Part shown: piece by piece, positions 9,505 through 18,204 of the stretch
Layout: each line of letters starts with the position of its first letter
Numbering within the stretch: the stretch's first letter is position 1
Virus record (IMG/VR): IMGVR_UViG_3300025767_000075
Coordinates: 1-32,853 of that record
Source of the DNA: a virus
DNA: 32,853 bases
Direction: 5' to 3' (one strand)
Translations under genes and position numbers: made by a program
The notes under the pieces: generated by a model
The model's database searches: none
The model's input: the letters and a program-made list of their open reading frames with translations, nothing else
Told to the model about the DNA's origin: nothing

Positions 9505-11118
9505 CTATACAATGTTAATGGTGTTACCCATGCCCGAGTGTGCAGTACATTGGTAATACAATGTTGCTGGTGCACCCATCGGCACTTTAAATACAACCGT
9601 TCCTACAGCTTGCGTATTTCCTGTTATGCCCTCAGCATAAGCAGATCCACCGTTACTTGTTCGTATTTGAAATGGATGACCAGAAGCATTGACTTCAAAG
9701 TAGTATGTCTCACCTCTACGCAAATAAAGAACAGGATCATTTGTTGATGAAGTAAACCAATGATTTTCTGGATCGTTAAACACATAATCGCTAGAACCAC
9801 TGCTTGTTACATTAAAGACATTAGAGCCTTTAGTCATTGGATGCCACGCGCTATGTTCGTATATTTCTATTTGATTATTTGTCGTATTGTAGATCATTTC
9901 TCCGTTTGAAGCAGAAAGAGCATTCCGTTGAGTAGTTGTAATATTTGCCAGTCTGAATCCACCGCCTGCTCCACCGTTCTGGCCTACAATAACAGAAGTA
10001 CCAACATTCATTGCAATAGAAGAACTAGATTGGATAGTAGGAGTACCAGGATCTGTAGTAGTAATATTATCAATGACAAGTCCAGTAGAATTAAAATATC
10101 CTACATCCGTACCACCAATTTTAATATCAATCTGATCATCGGTACTTGCATGCAAAGATGTATCGCCATCGATATCTAATACTAACTCAGTGCCGTTCAT
10201 ATCAATTGTTTGGCCTTGACCAACATACGAACCAAAATCACTAATCTGAGATTCAGTAATTGACAATGCAGCTTGGTGCTGGGTTACGTTACTTTGAGCT
10301 ACACGGTTATTATTTAAAGTTCCAGAACTAACTTGACTTGCGCCGATGGTTATAGCAGACGAATGTTGAGATACAGCAGATGCTGGAACGTTTGCGTCAG
10401 GTATATTAGCCCAAGTAACGTTAGCGGTCAAATCATTTGTTTCAGTGTAACTTGTCAGATAGCCAGAAAGATCTGGTGGAGTATATGTTGTTACACCTGT
10501 ACCATCATTATATGATAAGTTAGCTGTTCCTGCAGCTGCGACGGATACGCTAAAGTCAGTATATGCCAGACCTCCACCGCCTCCACCGCCACTTACATCA
10601 GAAGCAACAATGAATTTAGCTGTGTCAGAATCCCATTTAAGGATTTTGTTATTTGAAATACCAGACATATTAACGTTAGTTAGTCCGCCAATACTATCAG
10701 TACCTTCTCTTGCTTGCACATATGCACTGTCAATAAGAGCAATAGTCTTGGCCGAGTCAATACCAGTTCCAAGATCTGCATTATTAGCAAGCTTTACCCA
10801 AGCTCCGCCGTGTGCAAAGTATCCTGCACCAGTTCCATGGACATGAGCAAACATACCATGATATGTCGAAGCGTTTGGAAGAGCTCCTTCAGAATCCCAC
10901 ATATTGGCATAGTAGATTTTTTTAGACCCGAAATCTACGTCTGAATCGCCTGCTAGTGAATTAATATGTGAAGGAATAACCTGCGCGTTATCTAATGCTT
11001 GTGCAATAGATGTGACTGCAGCTGAGTCAAGATCAGCGTTTTGTAATGTGGTAAAGTTGGCATCGAGTTCGACGTGGGTCAATGCCGTCCCTTTACTATT
11101 TCTTAATACTATTGCCAT
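9505..11118 (-). CDS. Fibre-like structural protein with C-terminal cupredoxin-like domain
   Basis: A 537-residue protein. The N-terminus (VLRNSKGTALTHVELDANF) is a short conserved leader of marine phage fibre-type proteins. A shaft of beta-type, Ser/Asp/Asn-rich sequence follows, interrupted by a run of seven glycines near residue 180. The last 100 residues, from about 440, look like a cupredoxin fold: RRGETYYFEVNASGHPFQI carries His481, and LYYQCTAHSGMGN at the end carries Cys524, His527 and Met530. That is the His...Cys-x2-His-xn-Met ligand set of type 1 (blue) copper proteins, although Cys-x2-His-x2-Met is tighter than the plastocyanin spacing. It sits between the probable gp7 equivalent and the S8 protease. 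Virion location is inferred from context; copper binding is a prediction from ligands only. Confidence 0.78.
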   Translation of the reverse strand: MAIVLRNSKGTALTHVELDANFTTLQNADLDSAAVTSIAQALDNAQVIPSHINSLAGDSDVDFGSKKIYYANMWDSEGALPNASTYHGMFAHVHGTGAGYFAHGGAWVKLANNADLGTGIDSAKTIALIDSAYVQAREGTDSIGGLTNVNMSGISNNKILKWDSDTAKFIVASDVSGGGGGGGLAYTDFSVSVAAAGTANLSYNDGTGVTTYTPPDLSGYLTSYTETNDLTANVTWANIPDANVPASAVSQHSSAITIGASQVSSGTLNNNRVAQSNVTQHQAALSITESQISDFGSYVGQGQTIDMNGTELVLDIDGDTSLHASTDDQIDIKIGGTDVGYFNSTGLVIDNITTTDPGTPTIQSSSSIAMNVGTSVIVGQNGGAGGGFRLANITTTQRNALSASNGEMIYNTTNNQIEIYEHSAWHPMTKGSNVFNVTSSGSSDYVFNDPENHWFTSSTNDPVLYLRRGETYYFEVNASGHPFQIRTSNGGSAYAEGITGNTQAVGTVVFKVPMGAPATLYYQCTAHSGMGNTINIV

Positions 11119-11127
11119 TTTTTACCT

Positions 11128-12138
11128 CTAAGTAAGTTGTACGTAATTTGAGTCGACATATCCAATTGCCATATATCTTGGATTACCTGCATCAGAATCA
11201 TAGAACCATCTATTTCTATCTAATGTTTCAATGTCATTACTCATTCTTACGCCGTATGCGTATACAGCGTCTTTTGCCGAATCATCAAATGTCGGCGAGT
11301 TAATATCTTTTGCCTGATCAATTCTACCATAAGAAGCAGCAAATACATCTGCTGGCATATCTTTGAATCGATTTACTGTTGCTTTCAAACTGATGCGTTC
11401 TATTACACTATCAGAATCTCCATCGTCTGGTAATATACCTAACGTTTCTACAAGTCCAAATGGAATTAGAGCGTTTGCGGTACCTTCTACAACAAGAGGC
11501 GGCGGAGGCTCAGCTATGTTATCTGGCATAACCAAAAGTTCAGAGTTAGTAGACGGTAGTTCGAGAACAACTTCACCACCTAAAAAGAATCCAGCCGGAT
11601 GCACAAACTTTTTATATAGATCTTTCCACGTATTAAGCGGAATAGCCGATTTAATAAGTACTGAGAATATTTGGTATAACCCGCCGTCCTGTATATAATG
11701 CAAAGACTCAGTACCAATAGTCGACTGTGAAGAATTTAATGTAAATATTCTATTTTTAGGATAATCTACTTCAACATCAATACCAAAGAAAGCTCTAAAG
11801 AAACCTTCGGCAGAATATTTTGTGCCCTTTACTCGATAAAAGTTTGCAAAGTTACGAAGAACTTCTCTTGGCTCATTAAAGTATGTAGCGTTAGCGCCAT
11901 CAGCGATTGTCTTAAATATAAATTCTAGATTTTCTAGATCAGTACTTTCAATATCATATAGACTGAACATCTCATGAATAGAACTAATTGACTGGTCAGA
12001 ATCAATGTATTCATAATAACCTTCAAGAAAGCTAATTAGATTCGGATATTCACTAGTAAAATACTGAGGCAGTACCTCGGTAACACTATAGTTCCTAAAA
12101 CTAGGGCTTATACGATTAAAGTCTGCCTTATGAGCCAT
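11128..12138 (-). CDS. Baseplate structural protein, probable gp7 equivalent
   Basis: A 336-residue protein located directly after gp6 and, apart from three cargo genes, before gp8; this is where gp7 lies in T4 (order 25-6-7-8). Visible segments: PQYFTSEYPNLISFLEGYY near residue 25, NFANFYRVKGTKYSAEGFF around 97-113, AFFGIDVEVDYPKNR after it, and KKFVHPAGFFLGGEVV around 186-201. This pattern is familiar from T4-like marine phage virion proteins and the FVHPAG element recalls tail proteins of the P2 gpI class. It is about a third of the length of T4 gp7 (1032 residues), so if it is the gp7 counterpart it is a reduced version. Its start overlaps the gp6 end by 11 bases and a late promoter lies inside gp6 just upstream. 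Confidence 0.6.
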   Translation of the reverse strand: MAHKADFNRISPSFRNYSVTEVLPQYFTSEYPNLISFLEGYYEYIDSDQSISSIHEMFSLYDIESTDLENLEFIFKTIADGANATYFNEPREVLRNFANFYRVKGTKYSAEGFFRAFFGIDVEVDYPKNRIFTLNSSQSTIGTESLHYIQDGGLYQIFSVLIKSAIPLNTWKDLYKKFVHPAGFFLGGEVVLELPSTNSELLVMPDNIAEPPPPLVVEGTANALIPFGLVETLGILPDDGDSDSVIERISLKATVNRFKDMPADVFAASYGRIDQAKDINSPTFDDSAKDAVYAYGVRMSNDIETLDRNRWFYDSDAGNPRYMAIGYVDSNYVQLT

Positions 12139-14011
12139 AGCTTACGGTCACTCCAACGCCAGTATTTATATTACCACTTAGAGTTACCTCAGTGTCTTGT
12201 CTGTCGATTTGACCAGTTGTAAACGATGGACCTTCATCTAGATCTAAGATATAGCTACGTAGCGGGCGAATTGTTGCTTGATTTCCTGGAGTGCATGATA
12301 TTTTAATATAGTTAACGCCAGCTGTAATAGCATCAGGAGCAAAACCAGTAATTGTAACAATTCCGTTTAATCCATCATATGATCCGATATTATCAACTTC
12401 AACCGTACCGGTATTATCAAGAACTTGAAGTTTTGTTGAGCTTAGAGCATTCTTAATTGAGCAAACTTTATTATTAAAGATAAATGTAGAAGATGTAATA
12501 ATATTATCTGTAGTAGATGGCGAAGAGATTTCAACAGGAAAGTATATATCGTACGAAGCACTTTGCGTTAAATCTGGCATAAATCTCTGTTGCATTTTAA
12601 CTGTTGCTTTAGAGTTTAGAATCGCTCCACTTAAATCATCAATCTGCGTTAAAAGTTCTGACCGCCTAAATACACCACTAAATTGTTTAAGATTAGATTC
12701 AACGTATCTTTTCAGTTCATTAAACACGTTAGCTTCTGTAGCTTTAATTGTTTGACCGGTTAAACTGGGGTCAAAGTTAAATGTAAGAACGATTTCTAAA
12801 TATGTCGTAATTGGATCTGAAAATTCAGTATCGATAGAAAGAATTGCAAGGTTAGATGATATGTCAGTAATAATGGCATTTTTAACTGCAGTTTTCTGTT
12901 GCTCTGTAGTACCATCTTCAAATACAAGAGAGACCATAACTTTACCAAACTTAGCCGGTACATTATCTTCTCCACCCCAAGCAATAGAATCTACAACAGT
13001 CGGATAGTTTCTTTGAATAACCGCTTTATAGTCATCAGCAGTAACAAGGCGCTGTTGTGCAGCAAAAGCAATAGGAGCGTTAAGCCTAATTGATTCTATA
13101 GATTGTTTTGGCCCGCCAACTCCTGATCTAGCAATAGTCGTAATCTGTAAAGTATACTGTTGTCCATTTACTGTCACTTGACTTGTAGGCGAGAATACGT
13201 TTGCCCCATTCGCGGCTGCACCTATACAACTTAGATATTGTACCTGGATAAGAGATCCAGCATCCGGAGCTTTACCAAATGATATGCCATCGCCAAAGTT
13301 TAATTCGTAAAAGCCGTTAGGCGCTTCTGATATTTGATAATAACGTGATTGAGAATTAACTGTTACAGCACTTGTAATTGGCGTATACGTAACATAGTTT
13401 GAAGAACTTGGCGTATCGTATACACGAATATCCGTGGTTGTTGTATCAATTGTATCATCTTGTATAACGTACAGCTGGCGCTCTCCGGTTTCACCGACAT
13501 AAAATCTTTTTTGTGCAATCGTTCCTTCGTAAATTAGAATGTCACGTGTTCCATCTGAGTTTAAGAAGTTATACACACCAGTACCATTATCAGTAGCAGT
13601 CAGATCGGCAAGCGTTCTATACGTATATGTTGTTTCTCCAACAGCAGAAGTAAAAGTTGTACCAGCTGGTAATATAACTGCAGATGGACGATTGGCTAGT
13701 CCTGCAAGGTTGATTGCCAAATTTACTGTAGCGCGGGATGCAATGCGAGATCTCGGTACATAACCCAAAGTTGCGGCATGTGAGACCACAGAGCTACGTA
13801 GCTGAGCTGTGGTTAAGAAAGCTTCATTCAGTGCAAAATTGGCTGTTAGTGCGTTATAGTGAGTATTATATGCTAATACATCAAGAATATTTGAAATACC
13901 TGAGGCTTCAAAATTAAAGTCAGCAAATTCATTTTTGTTTTGTAAGAAAGTTTTTAAATTATTCTTAATATTATCAAAGTCAAGTTGTGTATTTTGTATA
14001 GTAGTTACCAT
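12128..14011 (-). CDS. 6: Baseplate wedge protein gp6
   Basis: A 627-residue protein close in length to T4 gp6 (660). The N-terminus, with QLDFDNIKNNLKTFL, then FNFEASGISNILDVLAYNTH and LRSSVVSHAATLGYVPRSR, is characteristic of gp6 and its gpJ/baseplate_J-like relatives. The C-terminal half has the usual DDYKAVIQRNYPTVVDS and IAWGGEDNVP segments. gp6 forms the inner ring of the wedge, joining neighbouring wedges, and interacts with gp7, gp25 and gp53. It starts one base after the gp25 stop, so it should be translated from the same message. The last 11 bases overlap the next gene. Confidence 0.93.
   Translation of the reverse strand: MVTTIQNTQLDFDNIKNNLKTFLQNKNEFADFNFEASGISNILDVLAYNTHYNALTANFALNEAFLTTAQLRSSVVSHAATLGYVPRSRIASRATVNLAINLAGLANRPSAVILPAGTTFTSAVGETTYTYRTLADLTATDNGTGVYNFLNSDGTRDILIYEGTIAQKRFYVGETGERQLYVIQDDTIDTTTTDIRVYDTPSSSNYVTYTPITSAVTVNSQSRYYQISEAPNGFYELNFGDGISFGKAPDAGSLIQVQYLSCIGAAANGANVFSPTSQVTVNGQQYTLQITTIARSGVGGPKQSIESIRLNAPIAFAAQQRLVTADDYKAVIQRNYPTVVDSIAWGGEDNVPAKFGKVMVSLVFEDGTTEQQKTAVKNAIITDISSNLAILSIDTEFSDPITTYLEIVLTFNFDPSLTGQTIKATEANVFNELKRYVESNLKQFSGVFRRSELLTQIDDLSGAILNSKATVKMQQRFMPDLTQSASYDIYFPVEISSPSTTDNIITSSTFIFNNKVCSIKNALSSTKLQVLDNTGTVEVDNIGSYDGLNGIVTITGFAPDAITAGVNYIKISCTPGNQATIRPLRSYILDLDEGPSFTTGQIDRQDTEVTLSGNINTGVGVTVSYGS
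12163..12170 (-). promoter_or_regulatory. Late promoter inside the 3' end of gp6
   Basis: The minus strand reads TATAAATAC. It is 24 bases before the start of the probable gp7 equivalent (12138), the same spacing seen at other late promoters in the window, although it lies in gp6 coding sequence. Confidence 0.6.
13785..13813 (-). other. Inverted repeat in gp6 with a nested 12-bp palindrome
   Basis: ACCACAG (13785-13791) pairs with CTGTGGT (13807-13813). Between them lies AGCTACGTAGCT, a perfect palindrome. The bases encode the conserved LRSSVV stretch of gp6, so the pattern may be only codon-driven. Confidence 0.35.
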
Positions 14012-14012
14012 A

Positions 14013-14456
14013 TTATCTTAGCCTCGATAAATTCGTTTCTATTACAACCTGTTGACCAGTATTAATAATGCCAAACGTTGTAGTGATATTAACTCTGTTT
14101 GAATCTGGAGCAAAAATTATTCTAACAGATTTAACAGTGGCCCGTGGTTCAAATGTTTGAACTGCAAGTTTAATAGCTAATTCTATTTCAACTTCGGTAT
14201 CTTCATCAAAGTTTTCAAAAAGCATATTGCCAAGACCACCACCAAATCCGGCTTGAAACGGTCTTTCATGATAACCAGTCATAAGAATATTTTTGACTGC
14301 CTGTTTAACCGCAGCAATATCTACTTTCTTATATAGATCACCGGTAGGTGTAGCTAGAAAACTAAGATCGATATCAGAATAATTTTTGTTACGGGAAGTA
14401 ACTATACTCCCGGTTGCCAAATTACCATCTTCGATTGCAAATGCTCTTGTTGCCAT
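14013..14456 (-). CDS. 25: Baseplate wedge protein gp25 (GPW/gp25 family)
   Basis: A 147-residue protein, close in length to T4 gp25 (132). It has the family features: an N-terminal segment NYSDIDLSFLATP, the central VKNILMTGYHERPFQAGFG, and the FEPRATVKSV segment containing the conserved E-P-R of the GPW/gp25 fold. gp25 is a core wedge protein that also helps nucleate the sheath and is conserved in contractile phages and type VI secretion. A late promoter is 22 bases upstream in the 36-base gap after the unknown gene. The gp6 start follows one base after its stop. Confidence 0.95.
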   Translation of the reverse strand: MATRAFAIEDGNLATGSIVTSRNKNYSDIDLSFLATPTGDLYKKVDIAAVKQAVKNILMTGYHERPFQAGFGGGLGNMLFENFDEDTEVEIELAIKLAVQTFEPRATVKSVRIIFAPDSNRVNITTTFGIINTGQQVVIETNLSRLR

Positions 14457-14478
14457 GTTTTTTCCAGATATTTCTATC

Positions 14479-14486
14479 TATTTATA
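14479..14486 (-). promoter_or_regulatory. Late promoter before gp25
   Basis: TATAAATA on the minus strand in the gap 14457-14492, 22 bases before the gp25 ATG. It is one of the few true intergenic gaps in the baseplate block, which supports it. Confidence 0.75.
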
Positions 14487-14492
14487 AGGTTC

Positions 14493-15134
14493 TTAGGCGA
14501 GTATTTCTATAAGTTCACCAGTTGATTGTAAATTACCGTTATATAATGTCTCTAATTCTTTTTTAAACTTTGTACTATAGTTTTCAGGAATTTCTGGCAT
14601 TTGTAATATTACATGACACTCTAAAGATTTATCAGGATTAAATCGATCGTAGTCTAATATTACTTTATCATATAACAAAACATCTTTCCAGTACACAGCT
14701 AAATCAAACATCATAGCGTGATCTGGTTTTCCATTAGCGTCGATCAATTGATACACTACAACCTGTCCCTTTGAAGCCAGGTCATTTAATCCACCGATTA
14801 CAAGGTTCTCATTTGCGGCTTTGCGATATAGGCCTTCAATGACAATCAGCCTGTGATGCTTAAATTTGCCGGTAGAAGAGTTAATTCTTGCCATTGCTTC
14901 GGCTTGTGGATATAGATTGCGAGCAATCTTTAATCTATCTGCCTGTGCAGGTATGTGATTCAGATTCGTTTTCTCTCCTACACCACCTAGAAATTTACCA
15001 ATACTTACACCTTTTGCCAGCTTAGTACTAGCGCTAATAAATGAAACATTATTAGGATTGTACTGCGGATCTGGTATAATTTGCTTTTGGCCAGGATTAG
15101 GTTTAAAATATTCACTTCCACCGTATTGTGTCAT
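14493..15134 (-). CDS. Conserved virion-region protein of unknown function
   Basis: A 213-residue protein between the gp5-type spike and gp25. I do not recognise a catalytic domain. The N-terminal 90 residues are Pro/Asn-rich and low in structure (NPGQKQIIPDPQYNPNN). From about 95 the sequence looks folded: KFKHHRLIVIEGLYRK, GGLNDLASKGQVVVYQL, HAMMFDLAVYWKDV, YDKVILDYDRFNP, then the C-terminal CHVILQMPEIPENYSTKF. No signal peptide or membrane segment. AGGAG precedes the ATG with good spacing, and the stop of the spike gene is 8 bases upstream. Position suggests a baseplate, hub or spike accessory. A peptidase M15-type role was considered, but the needed His/Asp motif is not visible. Confidence 0.75.
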   Translation of the reverse strand: MTQYGGSEYFKPNPGQKQIIPDPQYNPNNVSFISASTKLAKGVSIGKFLGGVGEKTNLNHIPAQADRLKIARNLYPQAEAMARINSSTGKFKHHRLIVIEGLYRKAANENLVIGGLNDLASKGQVVVYQLIDANGKPDHAMMFDLAVYWKDVLLYDKVILDYDRFNPDKSLECHVILQMPEIPENYSTKFKKELETLYNGNLQSTGELIEILA

Positions 15135-15142
15135 AATATCTC

Positions 15143-16651
15143 CTACTGCGCAAAGTTGTCTACGTTTTCAGTTACAGAAGGACTAGAGCTAGCTGATCTT
15201 CCAAGCTTAGATGGGTTTGGAGAAGAATATCCTGCATCTAGTTTACCTTCAGCAATCTGAGTTGCCGTAAAGTCAGTATTGTTTCTATTGTTATTATCTC
15301 TCATCTTAGATCTCACCTCAGAAGAAGTCAACTGTCTATCCGCTACACCACCTGTTGCTTTAGATCTGACAAGACCTTCGGACATAGCATTGTTAGGATC
15401 TACTTTAACCTTTTGAATACCAAAGCTAGACTGCTGATATGTAGTTGCAACAGCAGCATTTGGAATTGCCGTTGCTTTGATATCATCAGGAAGTATGTCT
15501 GTATCGATAGCATTGTTTGTGATAGGTGCTCCTGGGGCACCTACATTACCTGCTGAACCTGGACCTGTGTCCGGATCAGAATACAGCTGGTGTCTAGACT
15601 GTCGTGCTTCTTCTGCGACACCATCTAAATCCCCATGAAATGTTGGGCTTGTCATACTATTACTTGCCACAATATCACCAGTCACTTCGACACGTACAGC
15701 ACGAATTGTATCAACGTTAATAGTACCTGATCCACCTTCGCCATCACCTAGCCATAATGTATTACCTAAATGGTGGTTATATGAATATAGTACAATGTTT
15801 TCACCGCCAAATGTACCGACATCGCCAAAGACCGATAAATCTGTTGCATGAATATTTGTATTAGGTGACGTCATGTTCTGCTGTGTCTCTGATGTAATAC
15901 GCTGAGATCCTGAGGCAAAGACTCCCATACTACCTTCGCATGCGATTTCCATATTACCTTTAACAGCTTGTGTACTTCCGGCAAGAATTATCTCTGATTT
16001 CGATTTGTTTATTGTGTTTGAGTAGTGACCCTTGACTGTATTACCATAGTTCTTTTCAACAGTAGTACGTTTACCGCCATCAACTTGTTGAACGATATCA
16101 CCTGATATAACTTGATTTAAGTTACCACCGACATTCATATTGTAATCACCAGCAACATCAACGTTCAGATTTCCTTGGTATGTCATATGAGCATTGCCTT
16201 CAACGACAACGTGTGCATCATTACCAGTACTTACAAGCATATCATTTATAGAACTAAGGTACACTGTACCATCTGGTTTTATCTCTATACCTGCACCTGA
16301 ATGATGACGAATCATCATACGCTCATTACCTAGTGTATCGTCCATCTCAATGATGTGACCACCTGGTGTTTCCCACACAGTATTGTGTGGATACTGCGGT
16401 AAAGGAACAGCTGCATTTTCTTCAGGAGTACCAGTACGGGTCTTTTGTAATGTAGGAATACCGCCATTTGTTGCGAGATCATTTCTTTTTGCAGCCCTTG
16501 CAGCACGGTTAATAGACGACTGATATGAGTAATCAACACGTGGAAAAACTCCGGACGGATCTTGAAACCCTGTCGGAAATACTCCTTGAGTATAAATTTG
16601 TTGACCGAAAATCTGTTCTCGGTTTTGTAGGTCGTCATTATCTGTTGTCAT
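15143..16651 (-). CDS. 5: Tail spike beta-helix protein, C-terminal half of gp5
   Basis: A 502-residue protein matching only the C-terminal part of T4 gp5. Residues about 93-135 carry the gp5/VgrG junction: WETPGGHIIEMDDT, then NERMMIRHHSGAGIEI, then PDGTVYLSS. After it, about 145-260, come gp5-style octapeptide repeats with V-x-G spacing (HVVVEGNAH, NVDVAGDY, NVGGNLNQVISGD, TVKGHY), which form the trimeric triple-stranded beta-helix needle. There is no OB domain and no lysozyme; both are on another gene upstream. The last 150 residues are Asn/Asp/Ser-rich and low in complexity. T4 gp5 is cut between lysozyme and helix after assembly; here the two parts are separate genes from the start. Its ATG overlaps the amidase stop (ATGA). 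Confidence 0.85.
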   Translation of the reverse strand: MTTDNDDLQNREQIFGQQIYTQGVFPTGFQDPSGVFPRVDYSYQSSINRAARAAKRNDLATNGGIPTLQKTRTGTPEENAAVPLPQYPHNTVWETPGGHIIEMDDTLGNERMMIRHHSGAGIEIKPDGTVYLSSINDMLVSTGNDAHVVVEGNAHMTYQGNLNVDVAGDYNMNVGGNLNQVISGDIVQQVDGGKRTTVEKNYGNTVKGHYSNTINKSKSEIILAGSTQAVKGNMEIACEGSMGVFASGSQRITSETQQNMTSPNTNIHATDLSVFGDVGTFGGENIVLYSYNHHLGNTLWLGDGEGGSGTINVDTIRAVRVEVTGDIVASNSMTSPTFHGDLDGVAEEARQSRHQLYSDPDTGPGSAGNVGAPGAPITNNAIDTDILPDDIKATAIPNAAVATTYQQSSFGIQKVKVDPNNAMSEGLVRSKATGGVADRQLTSSEVRSKMRDNNNRNNTDFTATQIAEGKLDAGYSSPNPSKLGRSASSSPSVTENVDNFAQ

Positions 16652-18204
16652 GCTGTTGCACTCGCTCTGTATGTTTGTAATTCAGCCACGGTTAATGGTT
16701 GAGATGTTGCGCTACTAACATTCTTTTTACCAAAGTTTGTAAATACATAATTTGCCACACTAAAGCCTGGATCTATTTTTTGTGATGGATCAGTATCCAT
16801 ATGGCCAAATGCCTGTCCTCCTGGAAATGCTTTATAGAATGTAGCCATGAATCTTTTAAACGCAACGTTCTGTGCAGCAGTAAACGAAGAAGATCCTGTA
16901 GGTGAGTTAGATCCATTACCTGTACTTGGAACAGTATATCCACCAACAAACGATACACCTATGCTTTGATTATTGTGACCGTTTGCCTGCGCATGCGCTC
17001 CAGCATAGTTAATAGGTCTACCGCGTTCTATTGTACCGTCTCTTCGAATTACATAATGATACCCACAACCCGACCATCCTCGGGCCTGGTGCCATGAGTG
17101 TACATCCTCTGCACCAATGTCCTGATCTATATATGTTCCAGTCCAGTGCACTACAACTTCAGTTATATCCCTTGTTGCAGATACAAAATCAGCTTCTAGT
17201 TCTTCTGTTCCGGCCACTGTTGTAAACTGATATGGAATACTGCTATTTCCTGTGCCGGAAGTTCCTGACCCGTATCTATTTGATGGTGTAAATTGGCCTT
17301 CCCATCCAACAGCGTTAGATCCAATTTCAAACGTAGGTAAATTAGTAGATGCTGTATATGTTACTCGTGTAGTAAACTTAGTATCAATACCATAGATTCT
17401 ATCTTCTATTACGCCTATTGGTAAATCAGAACTAGCTGCTGTTAATGCTATAGCCGCAGCGTAATTTCCGTTGGATATAAGAGATATAATATTGTTTCGC
17501 GCTATATCAGTAAGCCCACCGCCCGTAAGATCATTAATAACAAATCCTATCGGTGTGTCAATTGTATCAACAATTGCCTGTAATATTGGCTTAATCGCCG
17601 TACCGATAGTAAGATCTACTTTTTTATTAAACTCTGCAATAATAGGATTAATGATTGCAGAGATATCTCGGTTAAACGCCTGAGTCATAAATCCCTGAAG
17701 ATTTCCACTTTGTGCTGCACTGACAGCGCCTACAATCTGTGCTAATGGATTTGACGAAGCACTTCCAAGTAATCCTTGCATACCATTTGCAGACGATGCA
17801 CCATAATAGCTAAGTAAGAATCCTTTTGCAGGACTTGATCCCGTTAGTACACCAAGGGTACCTAATACAGTAAGCACATCAGTAAAATTTGCATTGCCAG
17901 AAGCTACACCGCTAAATGCTCCTTCTATCTCTGTAATCAAATCAGCTGCAAATCCACTTACACCTTCGGTTAGCTTAGCAATACCGATACCAAATAACTG
18001 ATTGCCGCCTTGACCTGGATAATCTTGAAGTTGGTTTACCGACATAAATCCGTTTAACGTTTGGCCAACTAGCTGACCTAGCGGAGATGTTATCGCAGCA
18101 TTATATTCACCTGTTAGCGAAGGTACAGCATTTTGAAAAGGCTGAGTAGATAAACGCTGGTCAAGAGTTGACATGTAGCTATTTGTTTTTGTAAACGTAA
18201 CCAT
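16648..18204 (-). CDS. Hub-associated N-acetylmuramoyl-L-alanine amidase (Amidase_2 type)
   Basis: A 518-residue protein. Residues about 345-490 are an Amidase_2/PGRP-type domain: ITEVVVHWTGTY (Zn ligand His353), GCGYHYVIRRDGTIERGRP, AGAHAQANGHNNQSIGVSF, and GHMDTDPSQKIDPGF (His468, Lys476 and Asp478, matching the H...K-x-D-P-G ending of AmpD-type enzymes). This cuts the bond between N-acetylmuramate and L-Ala in peptidoglycan. The first 330 residues are Gly/Ala/Ser-rich with amphipathic segments, of unknown fold, and probably fix the enzyme to the tail. It lies between the two halves of gp5, with TAATG and ATGA overlaps at its ends, so translation is probably coupled. It could act in wall penetration or as an endolysin; the context favours penetration. 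Confidence 0.82.
   Translation of the reverse strand: MVTFTKTNSYMSTLDQRLSTQPFQNAVPSLTGEYNAAITSPLGQLVGQTLNGFMSVNQLQDYPGQGGNQLFGIGIAKLTEGVSGFAADLITEIEGAFSGVASGNANFTDVLTVLGTLGVLTGSSPAKGFLLSYYGASSANGMQGLLGSASSNPLAQIVGAVSAAQSGNLQGFMTQAFNRDISAIINPIIAEFNKKVDLTIGTAIKPILQAIVDTIDTPIGFVINDLTGGGLTDIARNNIISLISNGNYAAAIALTAASSDLPIGVIEDRIYGIDTKFTTRVTYTASTNLPTFEIGSNAVGWEGQFTPSNRYGSGTSGTGNSSIPYQFTTVAGTEELEADFVSATRDITEVVVHWTGTYIDQDIGAEDVHSWHQARGWSGCGYHYVIRRDGTIERGRPINYAGAHAQANGHNNQSIGVSFVGGYTVPSTGNGSNSPTGSSSFTAAQNVAFKRFMATFYKAFPGGQAFGHMDTDPSQKIDPGFSVANYVFTNFGKKNVSSATSQPLTVAELQTYRASATA

Noticed and set aside
10555-10600. G-rich stretch on the minus strand as a quadruplex or regulatory site
   Set aside because: It simply codes seven glycines as a hinge in the fibre-like protein.
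15524-15542. AGGTGC/GCACCT inverted repeat in the spike gene
   Set aside because: Short (6 bp) and explained by the GAPGAP coding repeat.
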